64,000 bases of DNA, from assembly GCA_964057225.1 (NCBI GenBank), contig CAXKVF010000085.1, positions 124,001-188,000 of the forward strand, given 5' to 3'. This document shows positions 54,206 to 64,000 of this stretch, piece by piece. Numbering within the stretch: position 1 is the first letter of the stretch; every line of letters begins with the position of its first letter. This DNA comes from Auanema rhodensis. Lineage: Eukaryota > Nematoda > Chromadorea > Rhabditida > Rhabditidae. The notes under the pieces are model-generated. The model was not told the origin of the DNA. It did not search any database and worked only from the letters and a program-made list of their open reading frames with translations. The position numbers and the translations under genes were made by a program.

Positions 54206-55789
54206 TTTATGCTAATTAAATGTACACGTGATGTGCACTTGGTATGTAACTCGCTTCACGTGAAAGATAAAGAGATGCGGTCTTCAAAATTAGATTCCCC
54301 ATGTCCATATTAGTCTAAAAACAAATTTTTATTGATATTGGTGCATGGTAACCATGACTTTGAAATTTACGTGAACTTTAATTTATGCTAATTAAATGTA
54401 CACGTGATGTGCACTTGATATGTAACTCGCTTCACGTGAAAGATAAAGAGATGCGGTTTTCAAAATTAGATTCCCCATGTCCATATTAGTCTAAAAACAA
54501 ATTTTTATTGATATTGGTGCATGGTAACCATGACTTTGAAATTTACGTGAACTTTAATTTATGCTAATTAAATGTACACGTGATGTGCACTTGGTATGTA
54601 ACTCGCTTCACGTGAAAGATAAAGAGATGCGGTTTTCAAAATTAGATTCCCCATGTCCATATTAGTCTAAAAACAGATTTTTATTGATATTGGTGCATGG
54701 TAACCATGACTTTGAAATTTACGTGAACTTTAATTTATGCTAATTAAATGTACACGTGATGTGCACTTGGCATGTAACTCGCTTCACGTGAAAGATAAAG
54801 AGATGCGGTTTTCAAAATTAGATTCCCCATGTACATATTAGTCTAAAAACAAATTTTTATTGATATTGGTTCATGGTAACCATGACTTTGAAATTTACGT
54901 GAACTTTAATTTATGCTAATTAAATGTACACGTGATGTGCACTTGGTGTGTAACTCGCTTCACGTGAAAGATAAAGAGATGCGGTTTTCAACATTAGATT
55001 CCTCATGTCCATATTAGTCTAAAAACAAATTTTTATTGATATTGGTGCATGGTAACCATGACTTTGAAATTTACGTGAACTTTAATTTATGCTAATTAAA
55101 TGTACACGTGATGTGCACTTGGTATGTAACTCGCTTCACGTGAAAGATAAAGAGATGCGGTTTTCAACATTAGATTCCTCATGTCCATATTAGTCTAAAA
55201 ACAAATTTTTATTGATATTGGTACATGGTAACCATGACTTTGAAATTTACGTGAACTTTAATTTATGCTAATTAAATGTACACGTGATGTGCACTTGGCA
55301 TGTAACTCGCTTCACGTGAAAGATAAAGAGATGCGGTTTTCAAAATTAGATTCCCTATGTACATATTAGTCTAAAAACAAATTTTTATTGATATTGGTTC
55401 ATGGTAACCATGACTTTGAAATTTACGTGAACTTTAATTTATGCTAATTAAATGTACACGTGATGTGCACTTGGTATGTAACTCGCTTCACGTGGAAGAT
55501 AAAGAGATGCGGTTTTCAAAATTAGATTCCCCATGTCCATATTAGTCTAAAAACAAATTTTTATTGATATTGGTGCATGGTAACCATGACTTTGAAATTT
55601 ACGTGAACTTTAATTTATGCTAATTAAATGTACACGTGATGTGCACTTGGTATGTAACTCGCTTCACGTGAAAGATAAAGTGATGCGGTTTTCAAAATTA
55701 GATTCCCCGTGTCCATATTAGTCTAAAAACAAATTTTTATTGATATTGGTTCATGGTAACCATGACTTTGAAATTTACGTGAACTTTAA
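54206..55789 (+). repeat. 16-unit HOR, copy 1 (9 conserved units)
   Basis: The marks recur at 2,816 bp (16 x 176) at 57022-58605: CTTGATATG (54382 unit), AAACAGATTT (54671 and 57487), GGCATG+TGTACAT (54734), two 83C+CCTC units, GGTACATGG (55221 and 58037), GGCATG+CCCTATGTAC (55351 and 58167), 58G+GGTG (55438) and 68T+CCCCGTG (55614). Private marks here are GGTCTTCAAAA (about 54280) and GGTGTGTAAC (about 54947). Confidence 0.92.
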
Positions 55790-57021
55790 TTTATGCTAAT
55801 TAAATGTACACGTGATGTGCACTTGGTATGTAACTCGCTTCACGTGAAAGATAAAGAGATGCGGTTTTCAAAATTAGATTCCCCATGTCCATATTAGTCT
55901 AAAAACAAATTTTTATTGATATTGGTTCATGGTAACCATGACTTTGAAGTTTACGTGAACTTTAATTTATGCTAATTAAATGTACACGTGATGTGCACTT
56001 GGTATGTAACTCGCTTCACGTGAAAGATAAAGAGATGCGGTTTTCAAAATTAGATTCCCCATGTCCATATTAGTCTAAAAACAAATTTTTATTGATATTG
56101 GTGCATGGTAACCATGACTTTGAAATTTACGTGAACTTTAATTTATGCTAATTAAATGTACACGTGATGTGCACTTGATATGTAACTCGCTTCACGTGAA
56201 AGATAAAGAGATGCGGTTTTCAAAATTAGATTCCCCATGTCCATATTAGTCTAAAAACAAATTTTTATTGATATTGGTGCATGGTAACCATGACTTTGAA
56301 ATTTACGTGAACTTTAATTTATGCTAATTAAATGTACACGTGATGTGCACTTGGTATGTAACTCGCTTCACGTGAAAGATAAAGAGATGCGGTTTTCAAA
56401 ATTAGATTCCCCGTGTCCATATTAGTCTAAAAACAAATTTTTATTGATATTGGTTCATGGTAACCATGACTTTGAAATTTACGTGAACTTTAATTTATGC
56501 TAATTAAATGTACACGTGATGTGCACTTGATATGTAACTCGCTTCACGTGAAAGATAAAGAGATGCGGTTTTCAAAATTAGATTCCCCATGTCCATATTA
56601 GTCTAAAAACAAATTTTTATTGATATTGGTGCATGGTAACCATGACTTTGAAATTTACGTGAACTTTAATTTATGCTAATTAAATGTACACGTGATGTGC
56701 ACTTGGTATGTAACTCGCTTCACGTGAAAGATAAAGTGATGCGGTTTTCAAAATTAGATTCCCCGTGTCCATATTAGTCTAAAAACAAATTTTTATTGAT
56801 ATTGGTTCATGGTAACCATGACTTTGAAATTTACGTGAACTTTAATTTATGCTAATTAAATGTACACGTGATGTGCACTTGGTATGTAACTCGCTTCACG
56901 TGAAAGATAAAGAGATGCGGTTTTCAAAATTAGATTCCCCATGTCCATATTAGTCTAAAAACAAATTTTTATTGATATTGGTTCATGGTAACCATGACTT
57001 TGAAATTTACGTGAACTTTAA
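55790..57021 (+). repeat. Seven units between the 16-unit copies
   Basis: The units are GGTT+GAAG (55790), GGTG, CTTGATATG+GGTG (56142), CCCCGTG (56318), CTTGATATG+GGTG (56494), 68T+CCCCGTG (56670) and GGTT (56846). The CTTGATATG/CCCCGTG pairs at 56142-56493 and 56494-56845 form a 352-bp two-unit repeat. The GAAG mark near 55948 is the only one I see right of about 20 kb-22.5 kb. Confidence 0.8.
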
Positions 57022-58605
57022 TTTATGCTAATTAAATGTACACGTGATGTGCACTTGGTATGTAACTCGCTTCACGTGAAAGATAAAGAGATGCGGTTTT
57101 CAAAATTAGATTCCCCATGTCCATATTAGTCTAAAAACAAATTTTTATTGATATTGGTGCATGGTAACCATGACTTTGAAATTTACGTGAACTTTAATTT
57201 ATGCTAATTAAATGTACACGTGATGTGCACTTGATATGTAACTCGCTTCACGTGAAAGATAAAGAGATGCGGTTTTCAAAATTAGATTCCCCATGTCCAT
57301 ATTAGTCTAAAAACAAATTTTTATTGATATTGGTGCATGGTAACCATGACTTTGAAATTTACGTGAACTTTAATTTATGCTAATTAAATGTACACGTGAT
57401 GTGCACTTGGTATGTAACTCGCTTCACGTGAAAGATAAAGAGATGCGGTTTTCAAAATTAGATTCCCCATGTCCATATTAGTCTAAAAACAGATTTTTAT
57501 TGATATTGGTGCATGGTAACCATGACTTTGAAATTTACGTGAACTTTAATTTATGCTAATTAAATGTACACGTGATGTGCACTTGGCATGTAACTCGCTT
57601 CACGTGAAAGATAAAGAGATGCGGTTTTCAAAATTAGATTCCCCATGTACATATTAGTCTAAAAACAAATTTTTATTGATATTGGTTCATGGTAACCATG
57701 ACTTTGAAATTTACGTGAACTTTAATTTATGCTAATTAAATGTACACGTGATGTGCACTTGGTATGTAACTCGCTTCACGTGAAAGATAAAGAGATGCGG
57801 TTTTCAACATTAGATTCCTCATGTCCATATTAGTCTAAAAACAAATTTTTATTGATATTGGTGCATGGTAACCATGACTTTGAAATTTACGTGAACTTTA
57901 ATTTATGCTAATTAAATGTACACGTGATGTGCACTTGGTATGTAACTCGCTTCACGTGAAAGATAAAGAGATGCGGTTTTCAACATTAGATTCCTCATGT
58001 CCATATTAGTCTAAAAACAAATTTTTATTGATATTGGTACATGGTAACCATGACTTTGAAATTTACGTGAACTTTAATTTATGCTAATTAAATGTACACG
58101 TGATGTGCACTTGGCATGTAACTCGCTTCACGTGAAAGATAAAGAGATGCGGTTTTCAAAATTAGATTCCCTATGTACATATTAGTCTAAAAACAAATTT
58201 TTATTGATATTGGTTCATGGTAACCATGACTTTGAAATTTACGTGAACTTTAATTTATGCTAATTAAATGTACACGTGATGTGCACTTGGTATGTAACTC
58301 GCTTCACGTGGAAGATAAAGAGATGCGGTTTTCAAAATTAGATTCCCCATGTCCATATTAGTCTAAAAACAAATTTTTATTGATATTGGTGCATGGTAAC
58401 CATGACTTTGAAATTTACGTGAACTTTAATTTATGCTAATTAAATGTACACGTGATGTGCACTTGGTATGTAACTCGCTTCACGTGAAAGATAAAGTGAT
58501 GCGGTTTTCAAAATTAGATTCCCCGTGTCCATATTAGTCTAAAAACAAATTTTTATTGATATTGGTTCATGGTAACCATGACTTTGAAATTTACGTGAAC
58601 TTTAA
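57022..58605 (+). repeat. 16-unit HOR, copy 2 (9 conserved units)
   Basis: This is the second copy of 54206-55789 with the same order of nine barcoded units. Matching stops at 58606, where an 87T unit replaces the GGTT+GAAG unit that follows copy 1. Confidence 0.92.
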
Positions 58606-61600
58606 TTTATGCTAATTAAATGTACACGTGATGTGCACTTGGTATGTAACTCGCTTCACGTGAAAGATAAAGAGATGCGGTTTTCAAAATTTGATTCCCC
58701 ATGTCCATATTAGTCTAAAAACAAATTTTTATTGATATTGGTTCATGGTAACCATGACTTTGAAATTTACGTGAACTTTAATTTATGCTAATTAAATGTA
58801 CACGTGATGTGCACTTGGTATGTAACTCGCTTCACGTGGAAGATAAAGAGATGCGGTTTTCAAAATTAGATTCCCCATGTCCATATTAGTCTAAAAACAA
58901 ATTTTTATTGATATTGGTTCATGGTAACCATGACTTTGAAATTTACGTGAACTTTAATTTATGCTAATTAAATGTACACGTGATGTGCACTTGGTATGTA
59001 ACTCGCTTCACGTGAAAGATAAAGAGATGCCTTTTTCAAAATTAGATTCCCCATGTCCATATTAGTCTAAAAACAAATTTTTATTGATATTGGTGCATGG
59101 TAACCATGACTTTGAAATTTACGTGAACTTTAATTTATGCTAATTAAATGTACACGTGATGTGCACTTGGTATGTAACTCGCTTCACGTGAAAGATAAAG
59201 AGATGCGGTTTTCAAAATTAGATTCCCCATGTCCATATTAGTCTAAAAACAAATTTTTATTGATATTGGTGCATGGTAACCATGACTTTGAAATTTACGT
59301 GAACTTTAATTTATGCTAATTAAATGTACACGTGATGTGCACTTGATATGTAACTCGCTTCACGTGAAAGATAAAGAGATGCGGTTTTCAAAATTAGATT
59401 CCCCATGTCCATATTAGTCTAAAAACAAATTTTTATTGATATTGGTGCATGGTAACCATGACTTTGAAATTTACGTGAACTTTAATTTATGCTAATTAAA
59501 TGTACACGTGATGTGCACTTGGTATGTAACTCGCTTCACGTGAAAGATAAAGAGATGCGGTTTTCAAAATTAGATTCCCCATGTCCATATTAGTCTAAAA
59601 ACAGATTTTTATTGATATTGGTGCATGGTAACCATGACTTTGAAATTTACGTGAACTTTAATTTATGCTAATTAATTGTACACGTGATGTGCACTTGGCA
59701 TGTAACTCGCTTCACGTGAAAGATAAAGAGATGCGGTTTTCAAAATTAGATTCCCCATGTCCATATTAGTCTAAAAACAAATTTTTATTGATATTGGTTC
59801 ATGGTAACCATGACTTTGAAATTTACGTGAACTTTAATTTATGCTAATTAAATGTACACGTGATGTGCACTTGGTATGTAACTCGCTTCACGTGAAAGAT
59901 AAAGAGATGCGGTTTTCAAAATTAGATTCCCCATGTCCATATTAGTCTAAAAACAAATTTTTATTGATATTGGTGCATGGTAACCATGACTTTGAAATTT
60001 ACGTGAACTTTAATTTATGCTAATTAAATGTACACGTGATGTGCACTTGGTATGTAACTCGCTTCACGTGAAAGATAAAGAGATGCGGTTTTCAAAATTA
60101 GATTCCCCATGTCCATATTAGTCTAAAAACAAATTTTTATTGATATTGGTGCATGGTAACCATGACTTTGAAATTTACGTGAACTTTAATTTATGCTAAT
60201 TAAATGTACACGTGATGTGCACTTGATATGTAACTCGCTTCACGTGAAAGATAAAGAGATGCGGTTTTCAAAATTAGATTCCCCATGTCCATATTAGTCT
60301 AAAAACAAATTTTTATTGATATTGGTGCATGGTAACCATGACTTTGAAATTTACGTGAACTTTAATTTATGCTAATTAAATGTACACGTGATGTGCACTT
60401 GGTATGTAACTCGCTTCACGTGAAAGATAAAGAGATGCGGTTTGCAAAATTAGATTCCCCATGTACATATTAGTCTAAAAACAAATTTTTATTGATATTG
60501 GTTCATGGTAACCATGACTTTGAAATTTACGTGAACTTTAATTTATGCTAATTAAATGTACACGTGATGTGCACTTGGTATGTAACTCGCTTCACGTGAA
60601 AGATAAAGAGATGCGGTTTTCAACATTAGATTCCTCATGTCCATATTAGTCTAAAAACAAATTTTTATTGATATTGGTGCATGGTAACCATGACTTTGAA
60701 ATTTACGTGAACTTTAATTTATGCTAATTAAATGTACACGTGATGTGCACTTGGTATGTAACTCGCTTCACGTGAAAGATAAAGAGATGCGGTTTTCAAA
60801 ATTAGATTCCCCATGTCCATATTAGTCTAAAAACAAATTTTTATTGATATTGGTTCATGGTAACCATGACTTTGAAATTTACGTGAACTTTAATTTATGC
60901 TAATTAAATGTACACGTGATGTGCACTTGGCATGTAACTCGCTTCACGTGAAAGATAAAGAGATGCGGTTTTCAAAATTAGATTCCCCATGTCCATATTA
61001 GTCTAAAAACAAATTTTTATTGATATTGGTTCATGGTAACCATGACTTTGAAATTTACGTGAACTTTAATTTATGCTAATTAAATGTACACGTGATGTGC
61101 ACTTGGTATGTAACTCGCTTCACGTGAAAGATAAAGAGATGCGGTTTTCAAAATTAGATTCCCCATGTCCATATTAGTCTAAAAACAAATTTTTATTGAT
61201 ATTGGTGCATGGTAACCATGACTTTGAAATTTACGTGAACTTTAATTTATGCTAATTAAATGTACACGTGATGTGCACTTGGTATGTAACTCGCTTCACG
61301 TGAAAGATAAAGAGATGCGGTTTTCAAAATTAGATTCCCCATGTCCATATTAGTCTAAAAACAAATTTTTATTGATATTGGTGCATGGTAACCATGACTT
61401 TGAAATTTACGTGAACTTTAATTTATGCTAATTAAATGTACACGTGATGTGCACTTGATATGTAACTCGCTTCACGTGAAAGATAAAGAGATGCGGTTTT
61501 CAAAATTAGATTCCCCATGTCCATATTAGTCTAAAAACAAATTTTTATTGATATTGGTGCATGGTAACCATGACTTTGAAATTTACGTGAACTTTAATTT

Positions 61601-63885
61601 ATGCTAATTAAATGTACACGTGATGTGCACTTGGTATGTAACTCGCTTCACGTGAAATATAAAGAGATGCGGTTTTCAAAATTAGATTCCCCATGTCCAT
61701 ATTAGTCTAAAAACAAATTTTTATTGATATTGGTGCATGGTAACCATGACTTTGAAATTTACGTGAACTTTAATTTATGCTAATTAAATGTACACGTGAT
61801 GTGCACTTGGTATGTAACTCGCTTCACGTGAAAGATAAAGTGATGCGGTTTTCAAAATTAGATTCCCCATGTCCATATTAGTCTAAAAACAGATTTTTAT
61901 TGATATTGGTTCATGGTAACCATGACTTTGAAATTTACGTGAACTTTAATTTATGCTAATTAAATGTACACGTGATGTGCACTTGGTATGTAACTCGCTT
62001 CACGTGAAAGATAAAGAGATGCGGTTTTCAAAATTTGATTCCCCATGTCCATATTAGTCTAAAAACAAATTTTTATTGATATTGGTTCATGGTAACCATG
62101 ACTTTGAAATTTACGTGAACTTTAATTTATGCTAATTAAATGTACACGTGATGTGCACTTGGTATGTAACTCGCTTCACGTGGAAGATAAAGAGATGCGG
62201 TTTTCAAAATTAGATTCCCCATGTCCATATTAATCTAAAAACAAATTTTTATTGATATTGGTTCATGGTAACCATGACTTTGAAATTTACGTGAACTTTA
62301 ATTTATGCTAATTAAATGTACACGTGATGTGCACTTGGTATGTAACTCGCTTCACGTGGAAGATAAAAAGATGCGGTTTTCAAAATTAGATTCCCCATGT
62401 CCATATTAGTCTAAAAACAAATTTTCATTGATATTGGTGCATGGTAACCATGACTTTGAAATTTACGTGAACTTTAATTTATGCTAATTAAATGTACACG
62501 TGATGTGCACTTGGTATGTAACTCGCTTCACGTGAAAGATAAAGAGATGCCTTTTTCAAAATTAGATTCCCCATGTCCATATTAGTCTAAAAACAAATTT
62601 TTATTGATATTGGTTAATGGTAACCATGACTTTGAAATTTACGTGAACTTTAATTTATGCTAATTAAATGTACACGTGATGTGCACTTGATATGTAACTC
62701 GCTTCACGTGAAAGATAAAGAGATGCGGTTATCAAAATTAGATTCCCCATGTCCATATTAGTCTAAAAACAAATTTTTATTGATATTGGTGCATGGTAAC
62801 CATGACTTTGAAATTTACGTGAACTTTAATTTATGCTAATTAAATGTACACGTGATGTGCACTTGGTATGTAACTCGCTTCACGTGAAAGATAAAGAGAT
62901 GCGGTTTTCAAAATTAGATTCCCCATGTCCATATTAGTCTAAAAACAAATTTATATTGATATTGGTGCATGGTAACCATGACTTTGAAATTTACGTGAAC
63001 TTTAATTTTTGCTAATTAAATGTACACGTGATGTGCACTTGGTATGTAACTCGCTTCACGTGGAAGATAAAGAGATGCGGTTTTCAAAATTAGATTCCCC
63101 ATGTCCATATTAGTCTAAAAACAAATTTTTATTGATATTGGTGCATGGTAACCATGACTTTGAAATTTACGTGAACTTTAATTTATGCTAATTAAATGTA
63201 CACGTGATGTGCACTTGGTATGTAACTCGCTTCACGTGAAAGATAAAGAGATGCGGTTTTCAAAATTAGATTCCCCATGTCCATATTAGTCTAAAAACAA
63301 ATTTTTATTGATATTGGTTCATGGTAACCATGACTTTGAAATTTACGTGAACTTTAATTTATGCTAATTAAATGTACACGTGATGTGCACTTGGTATGTA
63401 ACTCGCTTCACGTGAAATATAAAGAGATGCGGTTTTCAAAATTAGATTCCCCATGTCCATATTAGTCTAAAAACAAATTTTTATTGATATTGGTGCATGG
63501 TAACCATGACTTTGAAATTTACGTGAACTTTAATTTATGCTAATTAAATGTACACGTGATGTGCACTTGGTATGTAACTCGCTTCACGTGAAAGATAAAG
63601 TGATGCGGTTTTCAAAATTAGATTCCCCATGTCCATATTAGTCTAAAAACAAATTTTTATTGATATTGGTTCATGGTAACCATGACTTTGAAATTTACGT
63701 GAACTTTAATTTATGCTAATTAAATGTACACGTGATGTGCACTTGGTATGTAACTCGCTTCACGTGGAAGATAAAGAGATGCGGTTTTCAAAATTAGATT
63801 CCCCATGTCCATATTAGTCTAAAAACAAATTTTTATTGATATTGGTGCATGGTAACCATGACTTTGAAATTTACGTGAACTTTAA
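58606..63885 (+). repeat. Mixed block with partial 16-unit-like cycles
   Basis: CTTGATATG+GGTG units at 59310, 60190, 61422 and 62654 and AAACAGATTT units at 59486 and 61774 show fragments of the preceding HOR at irregular spacing (12 and 13 units). GATGCCTTTTTC marks at 58958 and 62478 are 20 units apart. GAAATATAAAG units start at 61598 and 63358. Several private changes lie near 62.2-63.0 kb (TTAATCT, TTTTCATTG, GGTTAATGG, GGTTATC, TTTATATT, AATTTTTGC), so this end is less homogenised. Confidence 0.82.
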
Positions 63886-64000
63886 TTTATGCTAATTAAA
63901 TGTACACGTGATGTGCACTTGGTATGTAACTCGCTTCACGTGAAAGATAAAGAGATGCGGTTTTCAAAATTAGATTCCCCATGTCCATATTAGTCTAAAA
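63886..64000 (+). repeat. Partial unit cut by the window edge
   Basis: The first 115 bases of a unit end in TCTAAAA at the window limit. It matches the consensus, and the array clearly continues to the right. Confidence 0.97.

Larger units (their letters stand above)
1..64000 (+). repeat. 176-bp satellite DNA array, 363 complete units, head to tail
   Basis: The sequence TTTATGCTAATTAAATG recurs every 176 bases from position 1 to the end (1, 177, 353 ... 63886). 363 complete units and a 115-base partial unit cover the window with nothing between them. Total length agrees with 363 x 176 minus three one-base losses. All units are in one orientation and most differ from the consensus at one to four positions. 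G+C counted on the consensus is 56 of 176. Both window edges fall inside the array, so its true size is larger. By analogy with known arrays of nucleosome-sized units the likely role is centromeric or pericentromeric chromatin, but that is inference. It could also be a subtelomeric or heterochromatic knob satellite. The strand is arbitrary. Confidence 0.99.

Noticed and set aside
1-64000. CRISPR array
   Set aside because: The unit is 176 bp with no alternation of short identical repeats and unique spacers; the whole unit is conserved and there are no cas genes.
1-64000. Tandem RNA genes (5S rRNA, tRNA or snRNA clusters)
   Set aside because: I see no tRNA A/B-box arrangement, 5S-like internal control region, or RNA polymerase III terminator placed after a structured gene. 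The T-runs (TTTTT in AAATTTTTATT) sit within an AT-rich stretch common to satellites.
1-64000. Human alpha satellite, Arabidopsis CEN180 or Brassica CentBr
   Set aside because: The length differs from alpha satellite (171 bp) and CEN180 (178 bp). Although CentBr is also about 176 bp, the sequence does not resemble what I know of it. No CENP-B box was found.
1-64000. LTR or other transposon, or an inverted-array junction
   Set aside because: The unit phase is continuous from end to end, with no target-site duplication, polyA tail, terminal inverted repeat or change of orientation.
1-64000. Telomere repeats or plasmid/prophage iterons
   Set aside because: There are no short TTAGGG- or TTTAGGG-type runs, and no replication or phage genes anywhere in 64 kb; the scale and purity fit only eukaryotic satellite DNA.

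Overview
The whole 64,000-base window is one uninterrupted head-to-tail satellite DNA array. The repeat unit is 176 bp and about 32% G+C. Taking the unit from the first TTTATGC, there are 363 complete units plus a 115-base partial unit at the right edge. All units lie in the same orientation. The phase is exact throughout except for three single-base losses near 37,926, 39,861 and 41,796, which are copies of the same event. The array runs off both ends of the window. I see no protein-coding gene, RNA gene, transposable element, inversion or unique sequence. The only two 60-codon open frames are by-products of one substitution in the repeat.

This is a eukaryotic chromosome, and the array is most likely centromeric or pericentromeric. 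A near-nucleosomal unit length, megasatellite-like homogeneity, local higher-order repeats (HORs) and no transposon insertions all fit that reading. The species cannot be named from the sequence. I do not recognise the monomer as human alpha satellite (171 bp), Arabidopsis CEN180 or Brassica CentBr. Units near 170-180 bp are common in plants but also occur in animals. No CENP-B box is visible in the unit. Instead the unit is dense in short dyad symmetries and carries three ACGTGA motifs spaced 32-33 bp apart.

Units differ by one to four substitutions at recurring columns (column 1 = first T of TTTATGC). These act as barcodes and reveal a patchwork of HORs: a 22-unit repeat (3,872 bp) over 2.6-9.0 kb with nested 4-unit expansions; a run of seven near-identical units (11.1-12.3 kb); a 6-unit repeat (12.5-14.6 kb); a 7/14-unit repeat (17.1-22.7 kb); a 4-unit repeat (23.8-25.2 kb); a 32-unit duplication (5,632 bp spacing, 25.3-35.7 kb); a 2-unit alternation (34.8-37.3 kb); an 11-unit repeat of 1,935 bp tagged by the one-base deletion (37.3-42.1 kb); a 4-unit repeat (45.4-46.6 kb); and a 16-unit repeat (2,816 bp spacing, 54.2-58.6 kb). 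The blocks between are mixtures of the same variants.

The variant alphabet changes along the window. The left part is rich in 136C (GCTT) and 160G (GAAG) units. From about 28 kb a different set appears (83C, 87T, 71A, 68T, 58G, 154G), and 136C vanishes after about 32.7 kb. From about 47.9 kb a further linked pair (38C with 100A) is added. This is what local amplification by unequal exchange or break-induced replication would give, with short gene-conversion tracts shuffling variants inside units.
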